Position numbers and translations under genes: made by a program. The notes beneath the pieces are model-generated. The model did not search any database and was not told where the DNA came from. It saw only the letters and a list, made by a program, of their open reading frames with translations. From positions 1 to 44,889 of the forward strand of contig JBBJOW010000027.1 in NCBI GenBank assembly GCA_037724045.1: DNA of 44,889 nucleotides, given 5' to 3'. Positions 15,794 to 24,561 of the stretch are shown in pieces (within the stretch, counting starts at the first letter, position 1; the number at the start of each line of letters is the position of its first letter). The DNA comes from DATLGB01 sp037724045. GTDB lineage: Bacteria; Actinomycetota; Thermoleophilia; Solirubrobacterales; Solirubrobacteraceae.

Positions 15794-16315
15794 CTACTCG
15801 CCCGCCGCGCCGATGAAGCCGTTGAAGGCGGTGACGCGGCCCGCGCCGAACTCGGCGCGCAGGACCGGGTACTCCCGATTGTCCCCGAACGGCGACACGG
15901 CGGTCTTCAGCCAGAAGGAGCTGCGGTGGCGCTCGGCGTTCGGATGGGCGTTGAGCACCGCGCGCGCGGAGCCGCGGACGCGCAGCCCCTGGGACGTCGC
16001 GAACCGCTCGCCCTCGGCCCGGAAGGACTGAGCGGAGCCCTCACTGCAGGCGGAGCCGATGCCGAAGTTGGCGAAGACGATCTTGAGCCCGATGTCCTTC
16101 CAGCGCACGTTGCAGACGTTGTCGTCGTCGTCGCGAACCGCCGAGGGCTTGCCGAAGGCGCGGGTCGCAGCGTCCAGCGACGCGTTGCGCTGGGGCCTGA
16201 ACGTCCCGATCTTCTTGACGCTGAGCCGTCCCGGTTTGATCCGCAGCGCGGCGGGGGCGACGGTGGGCAGGCCGAGGGTGAGGACCAGGGTGAGCGGGAC
16301 GATGAAGCGGGGCAT
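15794..16315 (-). CDS. Small secreted protein of unknown function
   Basis: 173 residues. MPRFIVPLTLVLTLGLPTVAPAA is a clear Sec signal peptide with cleavage after APA or PAA. The mature part is small, has two Cys (VCNVRW and GSACSEG) that could form a disulfide, and ends with a hydrophobic beta-like segment. GKPSAVRDDDDNVCNVRWKD resembles short secreted proteins of high-GC Gram-positives, but I do not recognise a family. It precedes the DUF1206 gene by 3 bases and is divergent from rsmB. Confidence 0.7.
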   Translation of the reverse strand: MPRFIVPLTLVLTLGLPTVAPAALRIKPGRLSVKKIGTFRPQRNASLDAATRAFGKPSAVRDDDDNVCNVRWKDIGLKIVFANFGIGSACSEGSAQSFRAEGERFATSQGLRVRGSARAVLNAHPNAERHRSSFWLKTAVSPFGDNREYPVLRAEFGAGRVTAFNGFIGAAGE

Positions 16316-16321
16316 GGTTGC

Positions 16322-16331
16322 CGCATACCCT
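16322..16331. promoter_or_regulatory. Back-to-back -10 boxes, secreted protein gene and rsmB
   Basis: TACCCT (16326-16331, plus) ends 7 nt before GTG 16339 of rsmB. In the other direction TATGCG (16327 to 16322, minus) ends 6 nt before ATG 16315; it matches TANNNT only partly. The two share their TA and the minus reading is AGGGTATGCG, the third AGGGTA core in the window. Confidence 0.5.
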
Positions 16332-16338
16332 TTCAGAC

Positions 16339-17661
16339 GTGTCCGTACTGACGGTCTCCCCAGCGCGCGCGGTCGCGTTCGCCGTGGTCGACCGCGTCTT
16401 CGAGGACGGCGCCTGGGCAGACCGGGCGCTGATCGGAGAGACGCGCCGCGCCGGCCTCGACCCGCGCGACCGGGCCCTCGCGACCCAGCTCGCCTTCGGG
16501 ACCGTCCAGCGCGCCGCGACGCTCGACCACGTCATCGGCCTCCTCGCCGGCCGCCCGCCCGCCGACCTCGACCCCGCGGTCCGCAACTCGCTGCGGCTGG
16601 GGCTCTTCCAGCTGGCCTTTCTGGAGCGCGTACCCGACCACGCCGCGGTGGGCGAGTCCGTCGAGCTGGCCAAGGCCGCCAGCCCACGCGGGGCAGGACT
16701 GGTCAACGCCGTGCTGCGCCGCGGCGCGCGTGAGGCGCGCGCGCTGATCGCCGCGCTTCCGGACGGCACGCCCGAGCAGGCTGCGCTCAGGCACTCCCAT
16801 CCGGAGTGGATCGCGCGGCTGTGGTTCGAGCAGCTCGGTCCGGAGGCCGCGCGGGCGCTGATGGCGGCGGGCAACCGCCCGCCCGAGCCGGTCCTGCGCG
16901 CCAACACGCTGCGCACGACGCGCGATGCGCTCGCCGCCGCGCTTCCCGTTGGAAGCCGGCCGGCACCCGGGCTGCCCGACGCGCTGGTGCTCGAGGCGCC
17001 GTTCGACGCCCACGGCTCCGAGCTCTACGCCCAGGGGCACTTCATGCCGCAGTCGCGCGCCGCGCAGGCCGTCGCCCAGGCCCTCGATCCCAAGCCGGGT
17101 GACCGGGTGCTCGACTGCTGCGCGGCGCCCGGCGGCAAGGCCACGCATCTCGCCGCGCTCGGCGCGCGGGTGGTGGCGGTGGAGCGCGACCCGGGGCGGG
17201 CACGACTTCTCGAGGCGACCGCGGCCCGCATGGGCGCCGACGTCGAGGTGCGCGTCGCCGACGCCACCACGCTGGACGAGCCCGGCGGCTACGACGGCGT
17301 GCTGGTCGACCCGCCCTGCTCGGACCTGGGGACCCTCGCCCTGCGTCCGGACGCCCGCTGGCGCAAGCAGCCCGGCGACCCCGCCCGGCTTGCGCAGATC
17401 CAGGCGGCCATCCTCGCTGCCGCCGCGCGGACGGTGCGGCCTGGCGGCGTCATCGTCTATTCCACCTGCACGATCTCGCCCGAGGAGAACGAGCGACAGC
17501 TCGAGCATTTTCTCGCCGCGCACCCCGCGTTCACGCTGGCTGCGGCGTCGCAGCCGGGAGTCTGGGACCATCCGCGTGTGCCCGGTGTCATCCAGACCCT
17601 CCCGCACCGCGACCACACCGACGGTTTCTTCATCGCCCGGCTGCGCAAGGAGGCCAAATGA
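16339..17661 (+). CDS. rsmB: 16S rRNA m5C967 methyltransferase (RsmB/Fmu/Sun)
   Basis: 440 residues. The N-terminal ~130 residues are NusB-like (ARAVAFAVVDRVFEDGAWAD...RLGLFQLAFLERVPDHAAVGESVELAK). The catalytic half has DCCAAPGGKATHLA (SAM binding), DPPCSDLGTL and YSTCTISPEENE, whose Cys are the proton-releasing and nucleophilic residues. It methylates C967 of 16S rRNA in helix 31. GTG 16339 is supported by the adjacent -10 box; a TTG at 16318 is in frame but would lie upstream of that box. It overlaps the next gene by 4 bases. Confidence 0.94.
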   Translation: MSVLTVSPARAVAFAVVDRVFEDGAWADRALIGETRRAGLDPRDRALATQLAFGTVQRAATLDHVIGLLAGRPPADLDPAVRNSLRLGLFQLAFLERVPDHAAVGESVELAKAASPRGAGLVNAVLRRGAREARALIAALPDGTPEQAALRHSHPEWIARLWFEQLGPEAARALMAAGNRPPEPVLRANTLRTTRDALAAALPVGSRPAPGLPDALVLEAPFDAHGSELYAQGHFMPQSRAAQAVAQALDPKPGDRVLDCCAAPGGKATHLAALGARVVAVERDPGRARLLEATAARMGADVEVRVADATTLDEPGGYDGVLVDPPCSDLGTLALRPDARWRKQPGDPARLAQIQAAILAAAARTVRPGGVIVYSTCTISPEENERQLEHFLAAHPAFTLAAASQPGVWDHPRVPGVIQTLPHRDHTDGFFIARLRKEAK

Positions 17662-17882
17662 GCGACGAGGTCGACCTGGGGCCGGTGTGCCCGGGCTGCC
17701 ACGAGCCGTGGCTGCGCCCGACCAACCTTCCGGGCCGCTACCGCTGCGTGAACTGCATGACGCGCTTCGAGCTGCGCAGCGTGTGCCCCAACTGTGGCGA
17801 GCACTCTACGATCGTGCGGATGTCGAACTCAGCGATGTACCAGTGCGGCAGCTGCCGGGCCTCGATGCTGGCCCCGATATGA
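17658..17882 (+). CDS. Small double zinc-ribbon protein
   Basis: 74 residues with four CxxC pairs: CPGC, CVNC, CPNC and CGSC, spaced as two zinc ribbons. The layout is like the YfgJ/zinc-ribbon_6 proteins, but assignment is by eye. No catalytic domain is present, so it is probably an adaptor or RNA/protein-binding factor. It is joined to rsmB by an ATGA overlap and to rpe by another ATGA overlap, so it is translated as part of this operon; any role in ribosome modification is guesswork. Confidence 0.8.
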   Translation: MSDEVDLGPVCPGCHEPWLRPTNLPGRYRCVNCMTRFELRSVCPNCGEHSTIVRMSNSAMYQCGSCRASMLAPI

Positions 17883-18532
17883 GCTGGAACGGCGTCGCCC
17901 CCTCGATCCTGTCGGCGGACTTCGCTCGGCTCGGCGCGCAGGTCGCGACCGTGCTCGACGCGGGCGCGACGGTCATCCACGTCGACGTCATGGACGGTCA
18001 CTTCGTCCCGCCGATCACCATGGGCCCGATCGTCGTGAAGGCCCTCGCCGAGCAGGTCCACGGCGCCGGGGCAGTGCTCGACGTCCACCTCATGGTCGAC
18101 CGTCCCGAGCGGCACGTCGCCGCCTTCGCGGAGGCCGGTGCCGACGGCATCACCTGCCACGTCGAGGCCACGCCACACATCCACTATGCGCTGCAGCACG
18201 TCCGCGAGGCCGGCTGTCGCGCCGGCGTCGCGCTGAACCCGGGCACGCCCGCCGATGCGGTCGCCGGGCTCGCCGGCGACGCCGACCTCGTGCTGTGCAT
18301 GACCGTCAACCCCGGTTGGGGCGGCCAGCCCTTCATCGACGCCTCGCCGGCCAAGCTGCGGCGGCTCGCCGAGCTGCACCCGGACGCGGTGCTCGAGGTA
18401 GACGGCGGCATCAACGCCGACACGGCCGCCCTGTGTGCGGAGGCCGGGACGACGCTGTTTGTCGCCGGCAACGCCGTCTTTGGCACCGACGACCCGGCCG
18501 ACGCCGTGCGCGCTATCGCGTCACGGATCTGA
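17879..18532 (+). CDS. rpe: Ribulose-phosphate 3-epimerase
   Basis: 217 residues. APSILSADFARLG at the N-terminus, HVDVMDGHFVPPITMGP (metal-binding His and catalytic Asp), DVHLMV, and VNPGWGGQPF followed by EVDGGI are all family signatures of this TIM barrel. It interconverts ribulose 5-phosphate and xylulose 5-phosphate in the pentose phosphate pathway. In many actinobacteria rpe is followed directly by ribD, whose product pathway uses ribulose 5-phosphate; here the mce and glycosyltransferase genes separate them by 15 kb. The 3' end overlaps mceF, which converges, by 20 bases. Confidence 0.96.
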   Translation: MSWNGVAPSILSADFARLGAQVATVLDAGATVIHVDVMDGHFVPPITMGPIVVKALAEQVHGAGAVLDVHLMVDRPERHVAAFAEAGADGITCHVEATPHIHYALQHVREAGCRAGVALNPGTPADAVAGLAGDADLVLCMTVNPGWGGQPFIDASPAKLRRLAELHPDAVLEVDGGINADTAALCAEAGTTLFVAGNAVFGTDDPADAVRAIASRI

Positions 18533-19949
18533 AGTTCGACGCCAGCACGGGCGGGTAGCGCTTCGTCTGGCCCTTGAAGCTCAGCGGCGGCGCGACGACG
18601 CAGCCCGGGTCGCCGTTGCCCGTCGGCTTGTGCTCGGTGGTGTTGTCGCAGTCCCAGGTCGGCAGGACGTTGAAGCCCTCGCGGTAGGTGTTGAAGTTCA
18701 GGGCGTCGGGCGGCAGGTAGGCGTTGCCGCGGTTGGCCTCGATGCGCGTGGGGGTCACAATCGTCTGCGAGCCGGTGATCACCAGCTGGGGCAGCACGTG
18801 GCCGTTGGAGCCGGGCACCGAGGTCGACGCCTTGCCCTGCAGCGCCCAGCCGGGCATGGAGATGAAGTTGGAGACGGGGCCTGACTGGAACTGCAGCCAC
18901 TGCAGCACGGGGTTGAGCTGGGCCAGGAAGGGGCCGGTCGCGTCGAGCACCGGCTGCAGGCCGTCGAGCACGCGTGAGAGCGCCGGCAGGCCGGTCTTGG
19001 ACGCCTCGATGAGCGCGGGCAGGGCGGTGAAGAACGTTGTCAGGTCTGGCGACGCGGCGCGCAGGTCGGCGAGGGTCGGCGCCAGATCCTGTGCCACCGG
19101 CCCGAGGTCGTCGATGAGCGGCTTGGTGTCGCCGGCGAAGGTCTCCAGGCGCGCGAGCGTCGTCCGCGACTCGCGCAGGAAGGTCGGGAAGATCTGGATC
19201 GACTCCGCCAGCGACTCGCGCTCGGCGGCGGTGGCCTGCAGCCACGTCGACGTGTCGGCGATGAAGGCCCGGTACTGCTCCTCGTCGCGGGTGAGGGCCT
19301 CGAAGACCAGGCTGGTGTTGGAGACCAGGTCGCCGAGGGTGACGGCGTTGCGGTCGAGGATCTCGAGCAGGTCGGCGCCCTCCTCCGAGAAGCCGGCGAT
19401 GTTGCCCAGCGCGTCGCTCAGGTCCTGGCCGCGGCCCTTGATCGCCTCGGCGGAGTTGGCCTGCCAGCGCTGGAAGTCCGCCACCGTCTGCGGCGGGAAC
19501 AGCTCGAGCACCTCGTCGAGCTCGACCGTCGGCTCTACGCGGGAGTCGGCCAGCCGGCCGCCCTCCTCGATGCGCCCGGCGTCCTCCGAGCCGAGCGTGA
19601 GCTCCACGTAGGTCTCGCCGAGCAGCGTCTTCTGGCGCAGGATGGCCTTGGCGTCCTTGTTGATCGGGGCGTAGGGACGGTCCACCTCGATCGTCGCGAG
19701 GTTGCGGTTGCCGGCCGGGTCGCGCTCGAGCGTCACGACGCGACCGATCGAGACGCCCGAGACGCGGACGTCGGCCTCGTCGGCGAGCGTCGTCGCCTCC
19801 TGGAAGGAAACCTGGAACTGGTAGCCCTTGGGCTTGAGCGGCACGGAGCCGCCGAAGGACAGCCACAGGAACAGCAGCAGCCCGATGCAGGAGAAGGCGA
19901 AGATCGACATGACGGCGACCTGTGCGCGCGATGTGCCCCTGGTGCCCAT
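18513..19949 (-). CDS. mceF: Mce family protein, sixth gene of the operon
   Basis: 478 residues. One N-terminal membrane segment (about 13-32) is followed by an MlaD/Mce domain (QFQVSFQEATTLADEADVRV..GVSIGRVVTLE). A long helical part follows (about 130-350) and then a Cys-containing tail. Mce subunits form a periplasmic tube that carries lipids or sterols to or from the inner-membrane transporter. It is the last gene of six and starts by TGATG overlap with mceE. No lipobox is seen. Its end overlaps rpe. Confidence 0.88.
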   Translation of the reverse strand: MGTRGTSRAQVAVMSIFAFSCIGLLLFLWLSFGGSVPLKPKGYQFQVSFQEATTLADEADVRVSGVSIGRVVTLERDPAGNRNLATIEVDRPYAPINKDAKAILRQKTLLGETYVELTLGSEDAGRIEEGGRLADSRVEPTVELDEVLELFPPQTVADFQRWQANSAEAIKGRGQDLSDALGNIAGFSEEGADLLEILDRNAVTLGDLVSNTSLVFEALTRDEEQYRAFIADTSTWLQATAAERESLAESIQIFPTFLRESRTTLARLETFAGDTKPLIDDLGPVAQDLAPTLADLRAASPDLTTFFTALPALIEASKTGLPALSRVLDGLQPVLDATGPFLAQLNPVLQWLQFQSGPVSNFISMPGWALQGKASTSVPGSNGHVLPQLVITGSQTIVTPTRIEANRGNAYLPPDALNFNTYREGFNVLPTWDCDNTTEHKPTGNGDPGCVVAPPLSFKGQTKRYPPVLASNFRSVTR

Positions 19950-21376
19950 CAGCCACCGCCTCCCAGTCGTTCTGCCTGCCGCTGCTCGGCGCGCTCGATC
20001 TGCCGGCTCTCACGCTCGATGAGATCCGTGGCGACCGGAAGGTCGATCGATGTCGTCTGCGGGTTGTTGCACTGCTCCGCGAGCAGCCCGGAGACGCCGA
20101 GCAGGAACTCGAACTCGGGCGTGCCGTTGACCAGCGAGGTGATCGTCTGGCAGGTGCCCGTGAGGAACACCGGGCGGATCGGGCCGTTGCCGTCGTCGAT
20201 GTTCTGGAGGTTCGCGGTCTGGTGGGACAGCCAGGAAAGCCAGAACAGGTAGCCCTCCTGGCGGCCGGACACGTCGGCGGCCTCCGCGCCCCTCGGGTTG
20301 AAGCCGAGCATGTTGAAGAACCGGTTGAGGGTGACGAAGCTCCCGGTGAGGTCGGGCAGGGAGGCCGAGAGGCCGCGCGCGGCCACGCGCAGGTCGCTCA
20401 CGAGCGGACGCGTCTCGCGCACGAACGGGCGGATCTCGTTCTCGATGGTCGGGGTCAGGCGCCGCGCGATGGGCGTCACCTCGCCGTTGGCGCGCTCGAG
20501 CGCCTCGAAGGTCGGCTGCAGCGCGACCGCGGTGGGGCCGAGCTCGTCGGCGAAGGTCTGCACGTCGCCCAGCGCCGACGTCGTCGCGCGCAGGGCGCCC
20601 GGGAGCTTGGCCACCGTGGCCGACACGTTCTGGTCCTCGGAGGCGAAGGCCTCGAACACGGCGGCGGAGGAGTCCACCAGGCCGGCCAGCTCCTCGTCCT
20701 TGCCCGCCAGCTCGTTGGAGACCAGGGCGAGGCCGTGGATGGCGTCCTTGAGGCCCTCGCGCTCCTGGGCGACCGCGAAGTTGACCCGGCGCAGCCCGCG
20801 CGCCGTCGGCCCGAAGCGCCGGAAGAGCTCGGCCAGGTCCATCCCGCGGCCCTCGAGGCCCTCGGCGGCGCCGCCCAGCAGCAGCTGCAGGTGCTCGCGC
20901 GTGTCCGTGTCCAGCGTGGCGAGGAACTCGTCGAGGTCGACGTCGGTCATCGTGTCGCGTGCCGGGATCGTGTAGCCCTCCTCCGCGAGCGGCGACTCCG
21001 GGTCACCCGGGTCGACCTGCAGGAACATGTCCTTGAGGCCGGTGCGCGGGCGCAGCAGGGCGGTCGTGTCGTCCTCGTGGATGACGTCCTTGAAGCGGGG
21101 GTAGATGTCGAGGCCGACGACGGCCTTGCCGTTGACCAGCTCGACGTTGGCGATCAGCCCGATCTTGACCCCCGCGACCTCGACGGTCTGTCCCTGTCCG
21201 GGGGTGACGGCCTGGGCGTTGGCGAGCTCGGCGAACATGCGCACGGGCTTCTCCTGGATCAAGGGGAAGCGGAAGCGCTGGTTGGTGAGGATCACCGACG
21301 ACACCGCGCCCGCGATGATCAGCAGGCCGAGGATCGCCGCGAAGTCGCGCCAGTGGTCCTTGATCGCGCGCTTCAC
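19949..21376 (-). CDS. mceE: Mce family protein, fifth gene of the operon
   Basis: 475 residues. A membrane segment (about 13-32) precedes the Mce domain with the typical VEVAGVKIGLIANVELVNGKAVV and DMFLQVDPGD. The region from about 130 to 350 is helical, rich in Leu/Ala/Glu, and expected to form the coiled tube; residues after 360 contain CQTI and EQCNN. In mycobacteria this position is a lipoprotein, but here there is no N-terminal Cys. The GTG start at 21376 is supplied by junction cassette E. It ends in a TGATG overlap with mceF. Confidence 0.88.
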   Translation of the reverse strand: MKRAIKDHWRDFAAILGLLIIAGAVSSVILTNQRFRFPLIQEKPVRMFAELANAQAVTPGQGQTVEVAGVKIGLIANVELVNGKAVVGLDIYPRFKDVIHEDDTTALLRPRTGLKDMFLQVDPGDPESPLAEEGYTIPARDTMTDVDLDEFLATLDTDTREHLQLLLGGAAEGLEGRGMDLAELFRRFGPTARGLRRVNFAVAQEREGLKDAIHGLALVSNELAGKDEELAGLVDSSAAVFEAFASEDQNVSATVAKLPGALRATTSALGDVQTFADELGPTAVALQPTFEALERANGEVTPIARRLTPTIENEIRPFVRETRPLVSDLRVAARGLSASLPDLTGSFVTLNRFFNMLGFNPRGAEAADVSGRQEGYLFWLSWLSHQTANLQNIDDGNGPIRPVFLTGTCQTITSLVNGTPEFEFLLGVSGLLAEQCNNPQTTSIDLPVATDLIERESRQIERAEQRQAERLGGGG

Positions 21377-21422
21377 GGTGCGACCACCCTTCGGGAGGTG
21401 CTTTGAAGATACTTCGAAATCA
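21374..21422 (-). promoter_or_regulatory. Stop-to-start junction cassette, copy E (mceD|mceE)
   Basis: It runs from the mceD stop (TGA, 21422-21420) to the mceE start (GTG, 21376-21374), 46 nt, 3 more than the other copies. Hairpin 2 is longer: ACCTCCC / GAA / GGGTGGT with one T-T mismatch, and GGGTGG acts as Shine-Dalgarno 7 nt before GTG. Hairpin 1 (TGATTTCGAAGTATCT) is imperfect here, but GAAG-TAT-CTTC with flanking TTT/AAA gives an alternative stem. The TCGCACC next to GTG is unchanged. Confidence 0.72.
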
Positions 21423-23033
21423 TCGTGAGTCCGCCTCGCGCACGTTGCGCGTGTTGAGCGGCAGGCCCTCGCGCAACGTCTGCAGCTGGTCGAGGTTGCC
21501 GGCGTCGGCCGCGATCTGATCGACGAGCGCGGAGGTGATGTCCTCGTCGGAGACTGGGATGTCGACGCCGCGCCGCTCGAGGTCGGCCTTCAGCGCGGCG
21601 ATGGCGACCTGCTTGGACGCGTCGTAGCGCTCCTGGAACGCCTCGCTCGTCGTGTCCGTCTGCGTCGTCGTCGGCGGCCCCTCGGGGATGGTCTCGAGGT
21701 TGGGCGACTCCTGCGTCTCACACGGGACGTTCGGGCGGATCGGCGGCCGCGACGTGGGCTTGGGCGGGTTCACGCCCTGGACGGGGAACAGCGGCAGGCC
21801 GAAGATGCCGTTGCCCAGCTGGACCGTTTCGGCGCCGCCCGAGCCGAGGACCTTGAACCACGGGCCGTTGGCGTCGAAGGAGCGGCTCTCGCCGTTGAGG
21901 CCCGGGAGGAACTTGGCCAGCTCCTCGAAGACCGGCCCGGTGGCGGGGAACGCGTCGTCAGGGGTGGTGTCCTTGGTCCACGGCAGCACCGTCTCGTTGA
22001 GACAGGACGCGAACGGGCGCAGCTGGCGCCACAGCGGGATGGAGCGCTCCGACAGAGACACCAGGGCCGGCGTCGCGGCGCGCAGGTCGCCGCTCAGGCC
22101 GCGCAGCTCGTCCTCGCCGACGAGGCCGCGCAGCTGGGCGACCAGCGGCCGCAGCGCGGCGATGGCCGGGACCGACGAGTTCACGCCGGGCAGCGCGCTG
22201 ACGGCGAGGCGGCGCACGGGCGGGAAGGCGCGGTTGAGGCTGTCGAACGCCGGGTTGGCGGCGGCCAGGGTGCGCGGGAGCTCCTCGACGGTCGCCCTGA
22301 GGTTCTCCTGCTCGACTGCGAGTGATCCCGCGAAGATGTTGAAGTTCTGAAGCAGCGACTGCAGGCGCGGCGGCGAGCGGTCCAGCCCGGCGGCGGTGGT
22401 CCCGAAGTCGCGCACGAAGTTCGAGAGGTCGTGGGGCTCGCGGCCCAGCAGGGCCTCGGAGACGATGGCCGTGAACTTGAAGGCGGGCGCCTGGTCCTCG
22501 AGGGAGCGGTTGAAGCTGCGGCCGAGGCCCGAGTCGAACGCGTCGGCGAGCTCGCCCAGCGTGAGCTGCAGATTCTCGCGCGTGTCGAAGTCCAGTGCCT
22601 TGAGGACTTGGTCGAGCTGCACGGGGGTGGCCGTCTGGGTCGACGGGATCGTGTCCCCGTCATCGAGCACGGGAGTGGCGGGGGAGCCGCCCGTGAGGTC
22701 GACGAAGAAGTTGCCCTCCAGGAAGATGCGCGGGCGGATCTTGGCCGTGGCGTCGGCGTGGATCGGCTTGCCGTTGTCATCGATGCGCATCGTCACCAGC
22801 GCCGACGAGGCGCCCGGCGACGTGGGCTCGACCTTGGAGACCTTGCCGATCTGGACGCCCGCGATGCGCACGGGCGAGTTCGTCTTGATGTTGTTGGCGG
22901 ACTCGAACGCCGCGGTGATCTCGAAGTGGCTGCGGAACGGGATCGACTTGGTGAAGCCGAGGTAACTGCCGACCGCCACCACGACGACGGCGATCAGCCC
23001 GGCGGTGAAGTTGGAGAGCCTCGAGCGCCTCAC
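21420..23033 (-). CDS. mceD: Mce family protein, fourth gene of the operon
   Basis: 537 residues. The N-terminal membrane segment (about 8-25) leads into the Mce domain (SPVRIAGVQIGKVSKVEPT..LVTMRID..NFFVDLTGG). A helical stretch spans about 140-340. The C-terminal ~110 residues are Pro/Thr-rich then charged (PPKPTSRPPIRPNVPCE..., TTTQTDTTSE), ending in a short helical part. GTG 23033 is the start, directly after junction cassette D. Confidence 0.88.
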   Translation of the reverse strand: MRRSRLSNFTAGLIAVVVVAVGSYLGFTKSIPFRSHFEITAAFESANNIKTNSPVRIAGVQIGKVSKVEPTSPGASSALVTMRIDDNGKPIHADATAKIRPRIFLEGNFFVDLTGGSPATPVLDDGDTIPSTQTATPVQLDQVLKALDFDTRENLQLTLGELADAFDSGLGRSFNRSLEDQAPAFKFTAIVSEALLGREPHDLSNFVRDFGTTAAGLDRSPPRLQSLLQNFNIFAGSLAVEQENLRATVEELPRTLAAANPAFDSLNRAFPPVRRLAVSALPGVNSSVPAIAALRPLVAQLRGLVGEDELRGLSGDLRAATPALVSLSERSIPLWRQLRPFASCLNETVLPWTKDTTPDDAFPATGPVFEELAKFLPGLNGESRSFDANGPWFKVLGSGGAETVQLGNGIFGLPLFPVQGVNPPKPTSRPPIRPNVPCETQESPNLETIPEGPPTTTQTDTTSEAFQERYDASKQVAIAALKADLERRGVDIPVSDEDITSALVDQIAADAGNLDQLQTLREGLPLNTRNVREADSR

Positions 23034-23076
23034 GGTGCGACCCCTTCGGGGATGCGTTCCTGATCCTTCGTAATCA
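23031..23076 (-). promoter_or_regulatory. Stop-to-start junction cassette, copy D (mceC|mceD)
   Basis: It runs from the mceC stop (TGA, 23076-23074) to the mceD start (GTG, 23033-23031), 43 nt. The 5' part is TGATTACGAAGGATCA, one base different from copies A and C, which puts an A-G mismatch into hairpin 1. Hairpin 2 is CCCC / GAA / GGGG, with AGGGG 7 nt before GTG and TCGCACC between them. Confidence 0.75.
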
Positions 23077-24561
23077 TGGCCGCAACTCCCCTGGATCGAT
23101 GCCGGGTGAGCTCTCGGGGAACTCCGAGAAGGTCTGGCCCTTCGTCACGCGCGGCTGGCCGGCGAAGGTCGTGCCCTGCAGGCCGGGCGTGTCGGCGTCG
23201 CCCACCAGGCCGGTCGACGGGTCGAGGCCGTCGGCGTTGAAGGCCGGGAAGCCGCGCTGGCCCGCCTCGCAGTCCGCTTGGCCGGCGGAGTTGATCGCGG
23301 AGCCGTAGGGCTGGGCGTGCAGGCCCTGGATCGGGAAGCCGGCGTCGAAGGAGCCCAAGGGTGCCGCGTCGCCGTTGTTCTCCTTGACCCGGATGCGCTG
23401 GACGCCGCCGGTCTGGTCGCGGTCGGTGATGTGGTCGGCGAGGTAGGTCCACTGATAGTTCCAGTAGTTGCAGACCGTCACGTAGGGGCCGAGGAAGCGC
23501 GTCAGCGGGTTCAGCGTGTTCATCGTCTCCTGCAGGGCGGCGATCGCGGGGTCGGTGCCGCCGTTGCGCGCGAGCGAGGTCAGCGACTCGAACGTCCCGG
23601 TCAGGTTGCGGTTGAGCACCGGCGTCTGTTGCAGCGGCTCGATGCCGGACTCCAGCGCAGCCTGGATCGGCGGGGCCGAACGGCGCAGCTCGCCGGCGGC
23701 GAGGCTCAGATCGCTCGAAACGTTCGCCAGCGAGCGCAGGAACGGGCGGGTGTTGGCCAGCGCGCGGGTGCCGACCTCGAGCGTCGGCGGGGACTCGGCG
23801 ATGGTGTCCTGCAGCGCCTGCGGGTCACGGGCGAGCGCCTCGAACGTGTCCGCGCCGGCGCGGAACCCGTCCGCCATCGTCTCCACGAGCGGCGCCGTCA
23901 GGCGGGCGGCGTCGGCAAGCTCGTCGAAGAAGGGGCCGGTGCGCGTGGCCGGATCGGCGAGGACGACCATCAGCGGCGGCACCGCGCCGAGGAAGCGGGG
24001 AAGAGACTCGAAGGCGCGGTTGAGATCGAGCCCGCGGCCGGCGAAGGCGGTCCCGAACTCGGTGATGTTCGCGGTTACGTCTTTGCGCGTCTGCTCGGTG
24101 AAGAGGTTGAAGAACGTCTGCAGCTCCGGGGCCAGCGCCTCCTGGCCGGCGGTGATGGCGGCGCCCTCGGCGAGCGTGTCCGCGGCGCTGCCGCGCTCGA
24201 GCTCGACGTACTTGAGGCCCAGCGCCGACCGCGGGCGGATCGTGAGCGTCGAGTCGGCGGGCACGGGGCCGGCGTTGGCGTCGAGCTTGAGCTCCAGGCG
24301 GGCGCCCGACGTGCCGTCCTTGCGCACACTGGGGGTGATCTCGGTGACCGTGCCGATCCGCGAGCCGCCCTCGCGCACCTCGTTGCCGGCCACCAGCTGC
24401 GCGCCGTTGGGCACGTTGGCCTCGAGCTGGTACGTGGGGACGAACGGCAGGCCGCTGTTGGCGTTGTAGGCGAGGAAGACCGCGACCACGACCACGAGGA
24501 CGGTCACGGCGCCTACGAGCACCGGGTTGGCGAAGACCTGGGATGAAGATCCGCGCCGCAT
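23074..24561 (-). CDS. mceC: Mce family protein, third gene of the operon
   Basis: 495 residues. MRRGSSSQVF precedes one membrane segment (about 11-32), then NEVREGGSRIGTVTEITPS and LGLKYVELERGSA of the Mce domain. About residues 110-340 are helical. The C-terminal part has aromatic residues and Cys (VCNYWNYQWTYLADH). ATG 24561 overlaps the mceB stop (TGATG). A longer frame upstream only shadows the end of mceB. Confidence 0.88.
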   Translation of the reverse strand: MRRGSSSQVFANPVLVGAVTVLVVVVAVFLAYNANSGLPFVPTYQLEANVPNGAQLVAGNEVREGGSRIGTVTEITPSVRKDGTSGARLELKLDANAGPVPADSTLTIRPRSALGLKYVELERGSAADTLAEGAAITAGQEALAPELQTFFNLFTEQTRKDVTANITEFGTAFAGRGLDLNRAFESLPRFLGAVPPLMVVLADPATRTGPFFDELADAARLTAPLVETMADGFRAGADTFEALARDPQALQDTIAESPPTLEVGTRALANTRPFLRSLANVSSDLSLAAGELRRSAPPIQAALESGIEPLQQTPVLNRNLTGTFESLTSLARNGGTDPAIAALQETMNTLNPLTRFLGPYVTVCNYWNYQWTYLADHITDRDQTGGVQRIRVKENNGDAAPLGSFDAGFPIQGLHAQPYGSAINSAGQADCEAGQRGFPAFNADGLDPSTGLVGDADTPGLQGTTFAGQPRVTKGQTFSEFPESSPGIDPGELRP

